64,000 bases of DNA from Bacillus sp. Marseille-P3661. GTDB lineage: Bacteria; Bacillota; Bacilli; Bacillales; Bacillaceae_J. Both the position numbers and the translations under genes were made by a program. Location of the stretch: NCBI RefSeq assembly GCF_900240995.1, contig NZ_LT965953.1, positions 1,278,043-1,342,042 of the forward strand. The letters run 5' to 3'. Positions 18,123-25,582 of this stretch are shown piece by piece (the first letter of the stretch is position 1; every line of letters begins with the position of its first letter). The notes under the pieces were generated by a model that was given only the letters and a program-made list of their open reading frames with translations, was not told the DNA's origin and did no database searches.

Positions 18123-18332
18123 TTAACGTGGTCCTTTGACAAAATGACTTTTAGCATTTTTAGGTTCAGAGCTACGCTTTCTCCCATGCTTTTTTTGCTT
18201 TTTAACAACTTGATCTTCTTCTTTAACATCAGTTACAAATTCTTCGGCTATCTCAGTTTCAGGGGTTTTAAGATGTCTAGCTTGTTTTTGTTGTGCCTCA
18301 TGATGACCTGCCGATGTTTTAGTTCTAGCCAT
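18123..18332 (-). CDS. Small basic protein (69 aa), probably spore-associated
   Basis: A 69-residue Lys/Arg-rich protein (MARTKTSAGHHEAQQKQARH at the start, SHFVKGPR at the end) with an acidic central stretch. Its ribosome binding site AGGAGGGA includes the stop codon of the gene upstream (18344-18484), so the pair is translationally coupled. No family is recognised; it resembles nucleic-acid-coating or spore-core proteins in composition only. Confidence 0.7.
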   Translation of the reverse strand: MARTKTSAGHHEAQQKQARHLKTPETEIAEEFVTDVKEEDQVVKKQKKHGRKRSSEPKNAKSHFVKGPR

Positions 18333-18343
18333 GGCTATCCCTC

Positions 18344-18484
18344 CTACTTTGTCTTTTTAGCTTTTTTTAGTTGATTTATCTGTGTAGCTGCCTGATGCGT
18401 ACCGCCACCTAATTCATTTCCTAACTCAAGATTTGTCATGTCTTTTCCTTGAACCTTTTTCGTTTTGTTATTTCTCCTTGCCAT
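18344..18484 (-). CDS. Small protein (46 aa) resembling gamma-type/minor spore proteins
   Basis: A 46-residue protein beginning MARRNNKTKKVQGKDMTNLE and containing LELGNELGGGTHQAATQIN, a Gly/Gln/Thr composition like gamma-type small spore proteins. The ATG has AAAAGGAGTGTGCTT upstream. It is first in a two-gene operon with the 69-residue gene. The family is tentative. Confidence 0.65.
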   Translation of the reverse strand: MARRNNKTKKVQGKDMTNLELGNELGGGTHQAATQINQLKKAKKTK

Positions 18485-18811
18485 AAGCACACTCCTTTTG
18501 AGGAATATCACCGTTAGTATGTGAAGATGAGAAGAAAAATATTTTAAGAAGAAATAAAAAAACCCCGACTACCGTCTAACAGGTTTACTTCAGAGGTGCA
18601 AACATTGTAAAACACATAGGAAAGCGCACTTGAATTCACTTTATAATTCACAGTGCGTTTTTTATTGATTTATAAACATGTTGGCGAATTTTAATAACTT
18701 ATCGTCTCCTAATTCACATAGTAAATCACAGGGTATGAAATAAATATTGGAGGGTGCTTGATTTTGAGATTTAGTATGTAGATTATAATTGAGTAACCAG
18801 AGTTATTAATA

Positions 18812-18998
18812 ATAAGCGGAGATTTTTCGGTTAAACAGCAGGATAGAGCTTGGTTTGGGGTATATAAGCGGAGATTTTCCGATTAAGCAAAGCAAAGGTA
18901 CCCATTTTTACGTTTTTCGAGTAAATAGGCGGAATCTTTCCGTCTATTTAAGCTATTTTCAGTGCTATTTCCTAATTAAGCGAAATTTCTCCGCTTAT
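18812..18998. repeat. Cluster of four AAGCGGA-type palindromic repeats
   Basis: Four hairpin-like copies sharing AAGCGGAGATTTTTCCG: 18812-18834, 18862-18886, 18923-18949 (AAATAGGCGGA / TCCGTCTATTT, nearly perfect) and 18976-18998 (TAAGCG...CGCTTA). Spacing is about 40-60 bases. They lie between the small spore-protein genes and sirC. Confidence 0.7.
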
Positions 18999-19069
18999 AT
19001 ATCAAACTCGCTTTGGCATCTAATGAAATTGGACAACTTACGGGTTGTTTCGGGAAAAAATGAAAATTA

Positions 19070-19107
19070 AAAAGGGCTTAGAGATATTGCATCTCTAAGC
19101 CTTTTTA
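19070..19107 (-). terminator. Terminator downstream of the siroheme gene
   Basis: GGCTTAGAGAT (19075-19085) pairs with ATCTCTAAGCC with a five-base loop, with A-run and T-run on the two sides. It fits as the end of the minus-strand gene at 19200. Confidence 0.85.
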
Positions 19108-19199
19108 CTGTGAAGTTTATGTGATTAGCTATTTGATTCAGTCTGCGATTTACCGTTTTACACCTCACAAGTAAACCCGTTAAAAATGGAGGGGAATAG

Positions 19200-19829
19200 T
19201 CATTTAGATAGATTCAACATTTTTTTCAAATTTGCTAATTCATTGTTTTGAGCTTGAGGATCTAGTCTGAATCGATTATCTAAAAGATTTTCTAGTCGTT
19301 CTTGTTTTTCATCAGTTGGAATGGGAAGATTTTTAATTATTTTCCGGCAGCGCGTTAAAAACTCCGTATATACCTCCCAGGATTCATCAAATTGTAATTC
19401 CATTTGTTTTTTTATTTTTTTCGTCAGTTTGGGACTAGCACCATTTGTTGAGATGGCAACTTGAAGATGGCCACGACGAAGTGTTGCTGGAAAAAGAACA
19501 TTTCCTTCTTCTTGTTCATCAACCACACATAGAAGTTGATTGGGAAGAACATTTTCCGCTAAACTTTGATTCGTTGACCGGTCATTGGTCGCTAAAATCA
19601 CCAAAAAAGCATCTAAAAAATCGTCACATTCCGCCTTGCGTTCAATCAAACGAAACCCTAGATTTCGTGAAAGCTCCTCGACCTCTTCACAGAACTCTGG
19701 TGCGATAAAGGTGATTTGGGCTTGTTCCTGAGCAAGTGCCCTAGCCTTCCTTGCTGCAATCTTGCCACCACCAGCAATTATCACTGTTTTCCCTGAAAAG
19801 TTAATGAATAATGGTTGAATGTCCAACAC
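19200..19829 (-). CDS. sirC: Precorrin-2 dehydrogenase / sirohydrochlorin ferrochelatase-like protein
   Basis: Catalyses NAD+-dependent oxidation of precorrin-2 toward siroheme, the cofactor of sulfite and nitrite reductases; B. subtilis YlnF is the counterpart. The 209-residue protein has the NAD-binding motif VIIAGGGKIAARKA near the N-terminus, the NDRSTNQ segment, and the STNGASPKLTKKIKKQME motif typical of the dehydrogenase domain. The start is GTG/TTG (tandem) with GAGGTG overlapping, so the exact first codon is uncertain. No sulfate-assimilation genes are beside it, unlike B. subtilis. A degenerate copy of its 5' end lies about 700 bases upstream. Confidence 0.88.
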   Translation of the reverse strand: MLDIQPLFINFSGKTVIIAGGGKIAARKARALAQEQAQITFIAPEFCEEVEELSRNLGFRLIERKAECDDFLDAFLVILATNDRSTNQSLAENVLPNQLLCVVDEQEEGNVLFPATLRRGHLQVAISTNGASPKLTKKIKKQMELQFDESWEVYTEFLTRCRKIIKNLPIPTDEKQERLENLLDNRFRLDPQAQNNELANLKKMLNLSK

Positions 19830-19848
19830 CTCACAAACGTAGCATTTA

Positions 19849-19888
19849 GGTGCCTGTCACTTGTCGAATTCGACAAGTGACAGGCACC
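19849..19888. repeat. Perfect 40-bp palindrome
   Basis: GGTGCCTGTCACTTGTCGAA (19849-19868) is followed directly by its exact reverse complement (19869-19888) with no loop. It sits upstream of sirC. Related GGTGCC/GGCACC and GGTCAGGCACC pieces occur elsewhere in the window (about 20460, 32040, 53356). Confidence 0.9.
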
Positions 19889-19973
19889 ACATGGGACAGA
19901 GGACAGAGGATAGAGGGATAGGTCAATTGTAGCAAAAAACAACAGGACAATGTGCATAATCCCTATGAAGCCC

Positions 19974-20381
19974 TTAGTCTCTTAGTTCATATGCTTTATC
20001 TATAAAACAAGTAATTTTTTCAAGATCATCTACCCAATCTAATCGAATAAATACCTCATGAACTTTCTCTGTCATTTGATTTTCATTTCTACTATATTTT
20101 TCACCCTAGATATGGTCTACATCTATTTGCATTTCGATCCCGAGTTTTTCTTCCCTCTTTCCTAAGTGCAAGATTAACATCGCTACTCCACGAATCACAG
20201 CCAATGTAGCAAATTTATTTGTATTACTTCCATCATTTCTAATTTTTTTATACCCTATTGTGAATACTTTGTCAGCATAGTGTCTAGCCACTTCATATTT
20301 ATTAGATATATATGTATCTATAACCAGACCTTTAAATTCTTCCTTTTTAAATGCATCTTGTAAACTCTTACTAGTAGGCAT
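19974..20381 (-). pseudogene. Unknown gene interrupted by one in-frame TAG
   Basis: A 91-codon frame starting MPTSKSLQDAFKKEEFKGLV has AAAGGAG before its ATG and ends at TAG (20106-20108). The same frame then continues for 43 codons (GEKYSRNENQMTEKVHEVFI and on to KAYELRD) and ends at TAA (19974-19976). The simplest reading is a gene of about 135 codons inactivated by one amber mutation. A second short start (ATG at 20073-20075) cannot be excluded. I do not recognise the family. It lies between the siroheme gene and the first Rpn nuclease gene. Confidence 0.65.
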
Positions 20382-20439
20382 CTTTTAGCAACTCCTTTGG
20401 TGTAATCTAGTTGAAAAAATTTGCCTGGCCAACAGAATA

Positions 20440-20545
20440 TTAATGCTTTACTTGACCGGGGGTCAGGCAACTTAGCCAATAATAATCACTATTTTCCCTG
20501 TTAAGTTAATGAATAATGGTTGAACGTCAAACACTACCCAAACGT
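20440..20545 (-). pseudogene. Degenerate duplicate of the sirC 5' end plus repeat fragment
   Basis: Bases about 20478-20545 closely repeat 19780-19847. On the minus strand they read FDVQPLFINLTGKIVIIIG then stop, matching the sirC N-terminus LDIQPLFINFSGKTVIIAGG. A GGTCAGGCA repeat fragment adjoins it. It is a truncated, non-functional copy. Confidence 0.75.
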
Positions 20546-21492
20546 CATCTATCAAATCGTAATTTTTCGATTTCAACTTCACTAAGCTTGGTAATTTTTG
20601 CAATTAAGGCTATATTCAAACCTTCCTCAAGCATTTTTAAGGCAATTTCTTGTTTTTCTTCAAGTTTTCCCTTTTGTTTGCCTTCTTTTATTCCCTCTAT
20701 TATTCCTTCTTCTTTTCCTTTTCTTCTCTCACCCTCAAGATTACTCAATAGATCACGTAACTCTTTTGCTTTCGCGTCATACAGTGTACGATTTTCTTTA
20801 TTTGCACTTAAAGTTTCCCATTCAATGAGCGCTTCCCTAACCCGCTCCTTGTCCATCGCCCATTCCTCCAGTTCTAATAATAAATCACTATTTGTTTTTT
20901 TCTTTCGATAGTCAGATGCTGTAAGCATAATTAACCACGGTAATTCAGTATTTTTTTCCTGATTTTTCATTTGCCGACGATATTTCTTCCATTGTACCAT
21001 GAAAGTGCTTAAATCAAACACATGGAATTCGAGATATTCCGACCACAGAAAATGGTCTGTATCTTCTTTAATATGAAATATTGTGTGGAATAGATCTGTT
21101 TCTGATGGGAAAAGCGGATAATTTAGGATAGAGATCATGATTGTGGGTTTTAACATTGTATAGGGCTGTCCCGAGTGGATGGAAGAGGAGTATGTTTTAG
21201 CCCAATAATATAGAATACGCTCTGGCATATCATGTTGATTTACAACTTGAATCTCAACATTAATTCTTTCACCTACTGCGGTTAGAACTAAAAAATCAAG
21301 GCGTGCTGATTTACCATCTACCATATCTTTTATGATTTCATTATTCTCAAAAGTTAAATCAGTAATCTTGGATCCATTAGTTCTTCCTAATAAATCATTT
21401 AAAAATGCAATTGTAATATGTTTCCGACTTGGCTGACCAAATAATTGCTTAAACATAAAATCAAGTTTTAAATCAAGATACTCTTTTGTCAT
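20545..21492 (-). CDS. Rpn-family PD-(D/E)XK nuclease/putative transposase, subfamily 1
   Basis: A 315-residue protein of the Rpn (recombination-promoting nuclease, PDDEXK_2 transposase) family; E. coli Rpn proteins are DNA endonucleases that raise RecA-independent recombination. The start MTKEYLDLKLDFMFKQLFGQ is typical. The nuclease core has RLDFLV followed by INVEIQ (Asp and E-x-Q). The C-terminal third is a charged coil with an EG-rich stretch (KEEGIIEGIKEGKQKGKLEE). The ATG follows CGAAAGGAAGATTCCC, a leader conserved in the other subfamily 1 copies of the window. It appears intact and is the paralog of 25583-26503 and the broken copy at 30751-31841. Confidence 0.88.
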   Translation of the reverse strand: MTKEYLDLKLDFMFKQLFGQPSRKHITIAFLNDLLGRTNGSKITDLTFENNEIIKDMVDGKSARLDFLVLTAVGERINVEIQVVNQHDMPERILYYWAKTYSSSIHSGQPYTMLKPTIMISILNYPLFPSETDLFHTIFHIKEDTDHFLWSEYLEFHVFDLSTFMVQWKKYRRQMKNQEKNTELPWLIMLTASDYRKKKTNSDLLLELEEWAMDKERVREALIEWETLSANKENRTLYDAKAKELRDLLSNLEGERRKGKEEGIIEGIKEGKQKGKLEEKQEIALKMLEEGLNIALIAKITKLSEVEIEKLRFDR

Positions 21493-21832
21493 GGGAATCT
21501 TCCTTTCGAGGAATTAATTAATGATTTGAAGAGTAAAAATAGAAGGAATTTATTAAAGAAGATTGATAGGTGTAGCTGTAATGAGTTTTTATGATGCTGG
21601 AAAATAGTTAATCATCTTTTCCTAACAACCTTATATTTCGACAAAAACAGTTGTTATCCTTTAGAAAATCAATGCTATTTAAATATTTTTCTGAAAAACA
21701 CTTGAATAACGAAAAAAGAACTATCGAAAAACAATTTACCCTCACAATTTTTCTCTTGTGAGGGTCTCATACAATTAATCTTTAGTTTTGGGGTTGTTCT
21801 TATTTTCTTAAGGTACTAACTTAACTGTTCCC
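21493..21832. other. Intergenic region with terminator 21738-21766
   Basis: It holds the leader of the Rpn gene and, at 21738-21766, the stem ACCCTCACAA / TTGTGAGGGT with a T-rich loop, which suits a terminator for the SEC-C gene ending at 21833. No gene is seen. Confidence 0.6.
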
Positions 21833-23053
21833 TTATCTCCCACAACATTTTTTATACTTCTTCCCACTTCCACAAGGGCATGGCTCATTTCTTCCTACCT
21901 TTACAACCTTTTGGGTTTCATTACTGTTAAGCTTAGATGGCAACGGTAGTAAATGTTCTCTCCCCTGTGCACTTAACTCTGTTGATGTATGACCTTTGAG
22001 AAACCATTCCCTAGTGTTATTCATTAGATGAATAGCTTTATCCATTAAAGCTTGGACAGTTTCCATACTTTCAAACTCAAATCTATTACTTAAAAACTGA
22101 AAAACATGATTAGGACTCTCACCAATTCTAGTAGCATAGACGCACTCTTCAACAATACTATCCGCTTCCATAATATTAATTTCAAAATGGTTTGTTAGGA
22201 AATTGACTAATTGTGTATAGCTTTGATTCCTTTCAACGAATCCTGGTTCACCCGCTGTGAGAAGCTGTTGTTTTGTAAAAGGATAGAATGGTACATTTCC
22301 TCTCACTTTATGTTCCTGTTTCACTCTTTTCGGATCAAATACCCTTCTATTAGAGAAACCATCTTCATCTATGTAAATTTCCTTACGATAAGTATTGGCA
22401 TCTTGTATGACATTAACGCATTCTATGAAATCTATCTTTTCTTTTGTATATTTTTCTAACATATTAACTAATTGCGATCCACTTAGTGTTCCATAATAAT
22501 ACAATAGGCCGCATGTAAGTTTGATCCACTCTGTATTTCTTTTTACTGTCGCCCTTTCTATTCCATTATTTTCCATAGCTATAATTGGCTCAATCAGTTC
22601 TACAGGTACAGCTAATATTTGTTTTCCTTCATATGTCCCTGTATAAATTAAACCAGTAGCACGAAAATATTCGATTTGCTCAGGTTCAACATTGGATGCA
22701 GCGAATATCCCGCCATTATCGGCTATATTGGTTAGCAGTGTAAAACGTTCCTGATCCCAGAGAAGATAAATTTGCTCAAGGTACATTGGTATTCTTTCTT
22801 GCAACAATGCAATTAGCTCAGCTTTTTTCAAACTACTTGCATTTTTTATATTTAAACTTTTTCTTATTTCATCCAGTTCATATTTCGTAAATTTACTTAG
22901 TCCTTCATGCAGCGTAAAAGGAACTTTTATTTCACTCCAGTACTTTTTATTCCGTTTTTCCTCTTGCTCTCTTGAAAAATCTTTTAAACCTTCTAAAGCG
23001 CGTTTCAAACTTTTTTCTAATTCTTTATTTGCTGTGTTGCTCAATATATACAC
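21833..23053 (-). CDS. SEC-C metal-binding domain protein with SAP-like segment
   Basis: A 406-residue protein ending in [19 protein letters not shown], the SEC-C zinc-binding motif shared with SecA tails and many uncharacterised proteins. Around residues 53-92 ([20 protein letters not shown] and following KKAELIALL) is a SAP-like helix-extension-helix, often a nucleic-acid-binding unit. The middle is alpha-helical with no known catalytic motif. Function unknown. It sits between Rpn nuclease copies and is flanked by repeats, suggesting an accessory gene. No strong ribosome binding site is seen directly before the ATG (AGGGTAGGTGTATATATTG precedes it). Confidence 0.82.
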   Translation of the reverse strand: MYILSNTANKELEKSLKRALEGLKDFSREQEEKRNKKYWSEIKVPFTLHEGLSKFTKYELDEIRKSLNIKNASSLKKAELIALLQERIPMYLEQIYLLWDQERFTLLTNIADNGGIFAASNVEPEQIEYFRATGLIYTGTYEGKQILAVPVELIEPIIAMENNGIERATVKRNTEWIKLTCGLLYYYGTLSGSQLVNMLEKYTKEKIDFIECVNVIQDANTYRKEIYIDEDGFSNRRVFDPKRVKQEHKVRGNVPFYPFTKQQLLTAGEPGFVERNQSYTQLVNFLTNHFEINIMEADSIVEECVYATRIGESPNHVFQFLSNRFEFESMETVQALMDKAIHLMNNTREWFLKGHTSTELSAQGREHLLPLPSKLNSNETQKVVKVGRNEPCPCGSGKKYKKCCGR

Positions 23054-23084
23054 CTACCCTCAATAAATCATTATAAATGATAAA

Positions 23085-23255
23085 GTGCCACAGGGACAGG
23101 TTCACTGGCACAGATTATGTATTTTAACATTGAATGCGGCTATCTTAGAGTTGATGTAAGAGGAGTATGATTTAACCTAAGAAACGTGAGGAGGTTGTAT
23201 TGTGGATAGGTCCACTGGCACATTGTTAACGGGCCTCAGGACCTGTCCCCGCGGC
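23085..23255. repeat. REP-like fragments flanking an Rpn remnant
   Basis: GGGACAGGTTCACTGGCACA (ending 23112) and GGATAGGTCCACTGGCACA (23203-23221) are near-identical direct repeats. The first lies in a GTGCCA/TGGCAC hairpin (23085-23111). Further on, GGACCTGTCCC is the inverse of the GGGACAGGTCC core seen in the REP-like family at 25028, 27029, 28731 and 29614. Confidence 0.65.
23131..23190 (-). pseudogene. Remnant of an Rpn subfamily 1 gene
   Basis: The plus-strand string TTTTAACATTG followed after a gap by GTAAGAGGAGTATG and TTTAACC parallels 21150-21210 of the intact Rpn gene (TTTTAACATTGTATAGGGCT...GAAGAGGAGTATGTTTTAGCCC). Only about 60 bases remain and the frame is broken. Confidence 0.6.
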
Positions 23256-23323
23256 ATACAAAAGTAACAAAACATCAATCCTCACATATAATATCCTGTA
23301 TTGGTAATGAAAGGGTGAATCAC

Positions 23324-23566
23324 TTGAAAACTGGAAACCCTAATTTTTATATTTACAATTTTAAAATCAATTACATCACTGGAAATGCTTCGATTAACTT
23401 TGGCCAAATTAGTAACGAAAGATTTTTATTTAATTCTAATGATCAAGGCTCCCACTTAACTATTGGTGATTCCTCTCCAACTACTTCCTCTATTCAAAAT
23501 AAATTTTTAGGATTTGATAAGGATAATCCGAGTTCTAAAAATACTAACACAGATAGGCCATATTAA
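23324..23566 (+). CDS. GerPA/GerPF-like spore germination protein (80 aa)
   Basis: The segment KINYITGNASINFGQISN matches the spore germination GerPA/GerPF family pattern (I-x2-I-x-G-x-(G/A)-S-(V/I)-N-x-G). GerP proteins affect permeability of the spore coat to germinants. TTG at 23324 was chosen because GAAAGG lies eight bases upstream; a GTG at 23315 is too close to it. It is followed after 12 bases by a second gene of the same family, so the pair is an operon. Confidence 0.7.
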   Translation: MKTGNPNFYIYNFKINYITGNASINFGQISNERFLFNSNDQGSHLTIGDSSPTTSSIQNKFLGFDKDNPSSKNTNTDRPY

Positions 23567-23578
23567 GGAGGTTGGAAC

Positions 23579-23821
23579 GTGGCTGGCGCTTTCTTTTTTA
23601 ATACACAAGGTGTAAAAATCAACAATATATCGGGAAATGCGTCTATTAACTCTGGTGAAGCTAATCTTAGCGGTAATGGAATTGACCAAAAAAATATAGG
23701 GATTGCATTCTCGATTGGAGACTTTTCACCTGTGTTTAATCAACAAATTAACAGATATGTTGACCCTGACTTCAGTGACTTCAACGAAGGGGCAAGTCCA
23801 TCAAACGCTCAACAAATCTAA
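23579..23821 (+). CDS. GerPA/GerPF-like spore germination protein (80 aa)
   Basis: An 80-residue paralog of the gene just upstream. FNTQGVKINNISGNASINSG matches the same GerPA/F-type N-terminal pattern, and the tail is acidic and Asn/Gln-rich. GTG start at 23579 with AAGGAGG at 23565-23571 overlapping the stop of the first gene. Two adjacent, diverged copies suggest they form a hetero-assembly, as gerP genes do. They are isolated from any gerP operon in the window. Confidence 0.7.
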   Translation: MAGAFFFNTQGVKINNISGNASINSGEANLSGNGIDQKNIGIAFSIGDFSPVFNQQINRYVDPDFSDFNEGASPSNAQQI

Positions 23822-24042
23822 TTTAAGCGGATTCTTCTGGAATCCGTGCGCTATACATAACAAACGGTACGTAATTCATTGTCCAATGGAATCAACTCTC
23901 CCCTATGTCTCTCAATGCTCTAATGATTCACCTCTACCTCAATTACTACAATCCATGTATAAGAGCTATAGAAACCGAAAAACCTATGTTTGCATCGTTT
24001 TTATTTTTATTCAACTAACTATGGTGTTTATGGAGGAAGGTA

Positions 24043-25029
24043 ATGATGGAAAATGTATTTGATTATGAAGATATTCAATTGATTCCGGCTAAAAGTGTGG
24101 TTAAAAGCCGATCTGAATGTGATACGACTGTCACCTTTGGGAACCATTCCTTTAAGTTGCCTGTGGTACCCGCAAATATGCAGACCATTATAGACGAGAA
24201 AATTGCCATTTTCTTAGCAGAAAATGGTTATTTCTATATTATGCATCGTTTTGAACCTGAGAAAAGACTAGACTTTATTAAAGATATGCAATCACGTGGG
24301 TTATACGCATCCATTAGTGTAGGAGTAAAAGAAGAAGAGTATAAGTTTATTCAACAATTATCATATGAACAGATTGCGCCAGAATACATTACGATTGATA
24401 TCGCACATGGTCATTCAAATGCTGTTATAGAGATGATTCAGCATATTAAGAAATACATACCGCAGAGTTTTGTGATTGCAGGAAATGTTGGAACTCCAGA
24501 AGCTGTAAGAGAACTCGAGAATGCTGGTGCTGATGCAACGAAAGTAGGCATTGGTCCCGGCAAAGTATGTATTACGAAGATAAAGACCGGATTTGGAACT
24601 GGAGGCTGGCAATTAGCCGCATTACGTTGGTGTGCCAAAGCAGCAAGTAAGCCGATTATTGCTGATGGAGGCATTCGTACTCACGGTGATATTGCAAAAT
24701 CCATTCGATTTGGTGCAACGATGGTAATGATAGGTTCTCTATTTGCAGGACATGAAGAATCTCCTGGAGAAACTTGCGAGAAAGATGGTAAACGCTATAA
24801 AGAATATTTTGGATCAGCCTCAGAATTTCAAAAAGGTGAAAAGAAAAATGTAGAAGGCAAGAGAATGTTAGTGGAGCACAAAGGTTCCTTAAATGATACT
24901 TTAATTGAAATGGAGCAAGATCTTCAATCCTCCATTTCTTATGCAGGCGGAAACAAATTAGATGCAATCCGTCACGTCGATTATGTCATCGTTAAAAATT
25001 CAATCTTTAACGGAGATCGAGTATATTAG
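24043..25029 (+). CDS. guaC: GMP reductase
   Basis: Converts GMP to IMP and ammonia with NADPH, linking guanine and adenine nucleotide pools. The 328-residue length is that of the bacterial GuaC type. The barrel carries [11 protein letters not shown] (about 145-155), the catalytic loop [12 protein letters not shown] with Cys176, and the phosphate-binding motifs [15 protein letters not shown] and [20 protein letters not shown] precedes tandem ATGs at 24043. It is monocistronic; its stop codon abuts a REP-like repeat. Confidence 0.96.
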   Translation: MMENVFDYEDIQLIPAKSVVKSRSECDTTVTFGNHSFKLPVVPANMQTIIDEKIAIFLAENGYFYIMHRFEPEKRLDFIKDMQSRGLYASISVGVKEEEYKFIQQLSYEQIAPEYITIDIAHGHSNAVIEMIQHIKKYIPQSFVIAGNVGTPEAVRELENAGADATKVGIGPGKVCITKIKTGFGTGGWQLAALRWCAKAASKPIIADGGIRTHGDIAKSIRFGATMVMIGSLFAGHEESPGETCEKDGKRYKEYFGSASEFQKGEKKNVEGKRMLVEHKGSLNDTLIEMEQDLQSSISYAGGNKLDAIRHVDYVIVKNSIFNGDRVY

Positions 25030-25080
25030 TGGTCCATAGGGACAGGTCCGTTGACCTGGTCTAAAAAGCCAGGTCTACAT
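25028..25080. repeat. REP-like hairpin repeat, copy A
   Basis: It shares GGGACAGGTCCGTTGACC and GACCTGGTCTAAAAAGCCAG with copies at 27029, 28731 and 29614. GACCTGG and CCAGGTC pair in a hairpin. The copy overlaps the last codons of an Rpn subfamily 2 remnant. Confidence 0.85.
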
Positions 25081-25380
25081 TGATTTTTTAATAGTATTTA
25101 TTTCGTCTTCTGTTAAGTTCGTTGCCTTAGAAATAATCTCGATACTAGCATTTAACTCCAATAGATTTTTAACAAACTCTATAGTTCTTTGTTTTTCACC
25201 TTCTGCTTTTCCTTCCGCTTTTCCCTCAACTCTTCCTTCTTCTTGCCCTAACTTTTTGTAATACCTTGCAAACGATGTATCGTCTAATGAAAGTCCCATG
25301 GTTAAATTCTCCTTTTCGATTAAAGGTTTCAACTGTTGAACCAATGCCACATTTTTATCTTCCGGTAACTTCAGGATATT
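25075..25380 (-). pseudogene. C-terminal fragment of an Rpn subfamily 2 gene
   Basis: The frame reads ILKLPEDKNVALVQQLKP through KYYKKLGQEEGRVEGKAEG to the end DEINTIKKSM, matching the last third of the intact copy at 27076. The nuclease domain is missing, and a frame of 91 codons from an internal ATG is only residual. The EG repeat region has one VEG and two KAEG units, fewer than the intact copy. Confidence 0.85.
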
Positions 25381-25435
25381 ACTGTTTGTCGGACTAACGA
25401 ACCTCTCTCCGTGTAGTACGTTGTTAGTATACTGG

Positions 25436-25547
25436 TATCACACCAATATAAGGGTAAAATTGATGAGAGTTCTTTTAGATAACAAATAAGAAGATGCAAC
25501 GTGAATATATTCAGAGACTGTTAATATTTATAGATCATCAATGTACC
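25436..25547 (+). pseudogene. Inverted internal fragment of an Rpn subfamily 2 gene
   Basis: The plus strand here matches the coding strand of subfamily 2 (for example GATGCAACGTGAATATATTC and AAATTGATGAGA), whereas the neighbouring fragment at 25075-25380 is on the minus strand. It encodes remnants of KLMRILLEG and QREYIQRLLIFID with stops, so part of the gene has been inverted. Confidence 0.75.
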
Positions 25548-25582
25548 TGTCATCCAGCACATGATGATAGCCATTAGTAACT

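Larger units (their letters stand above)
18485..19199. other. 715-base non-coding stretch with hairpins
   Basis: No gene with a ribosome binding site is seen. It contains a stem-loop at about 18622-18660 (GCGCACT...AGTGCG with a T-run), four imperfect AAGCGGA/TCCGCTT palindromes (18812-18998, listed separately) and the terminator at 19070-19107. A 71-codon plus-strand frame at 18855 runs through the palindromes and has no start signal. Confidence 0.5.

Noticed and set aside
18812..18998. Short spaced repeats considered as a CRISPR array
   Set aside because: Only four imperfect palindromes with unequal spacing and no cas genes; they look like hairpin repeats.
23822..24042. Purine riboswitch ahead of guaC
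   Set aside because: The leader shows no conserved purine-aptamer core that I can recognise; only a weak hairpin near the previous gene's end.
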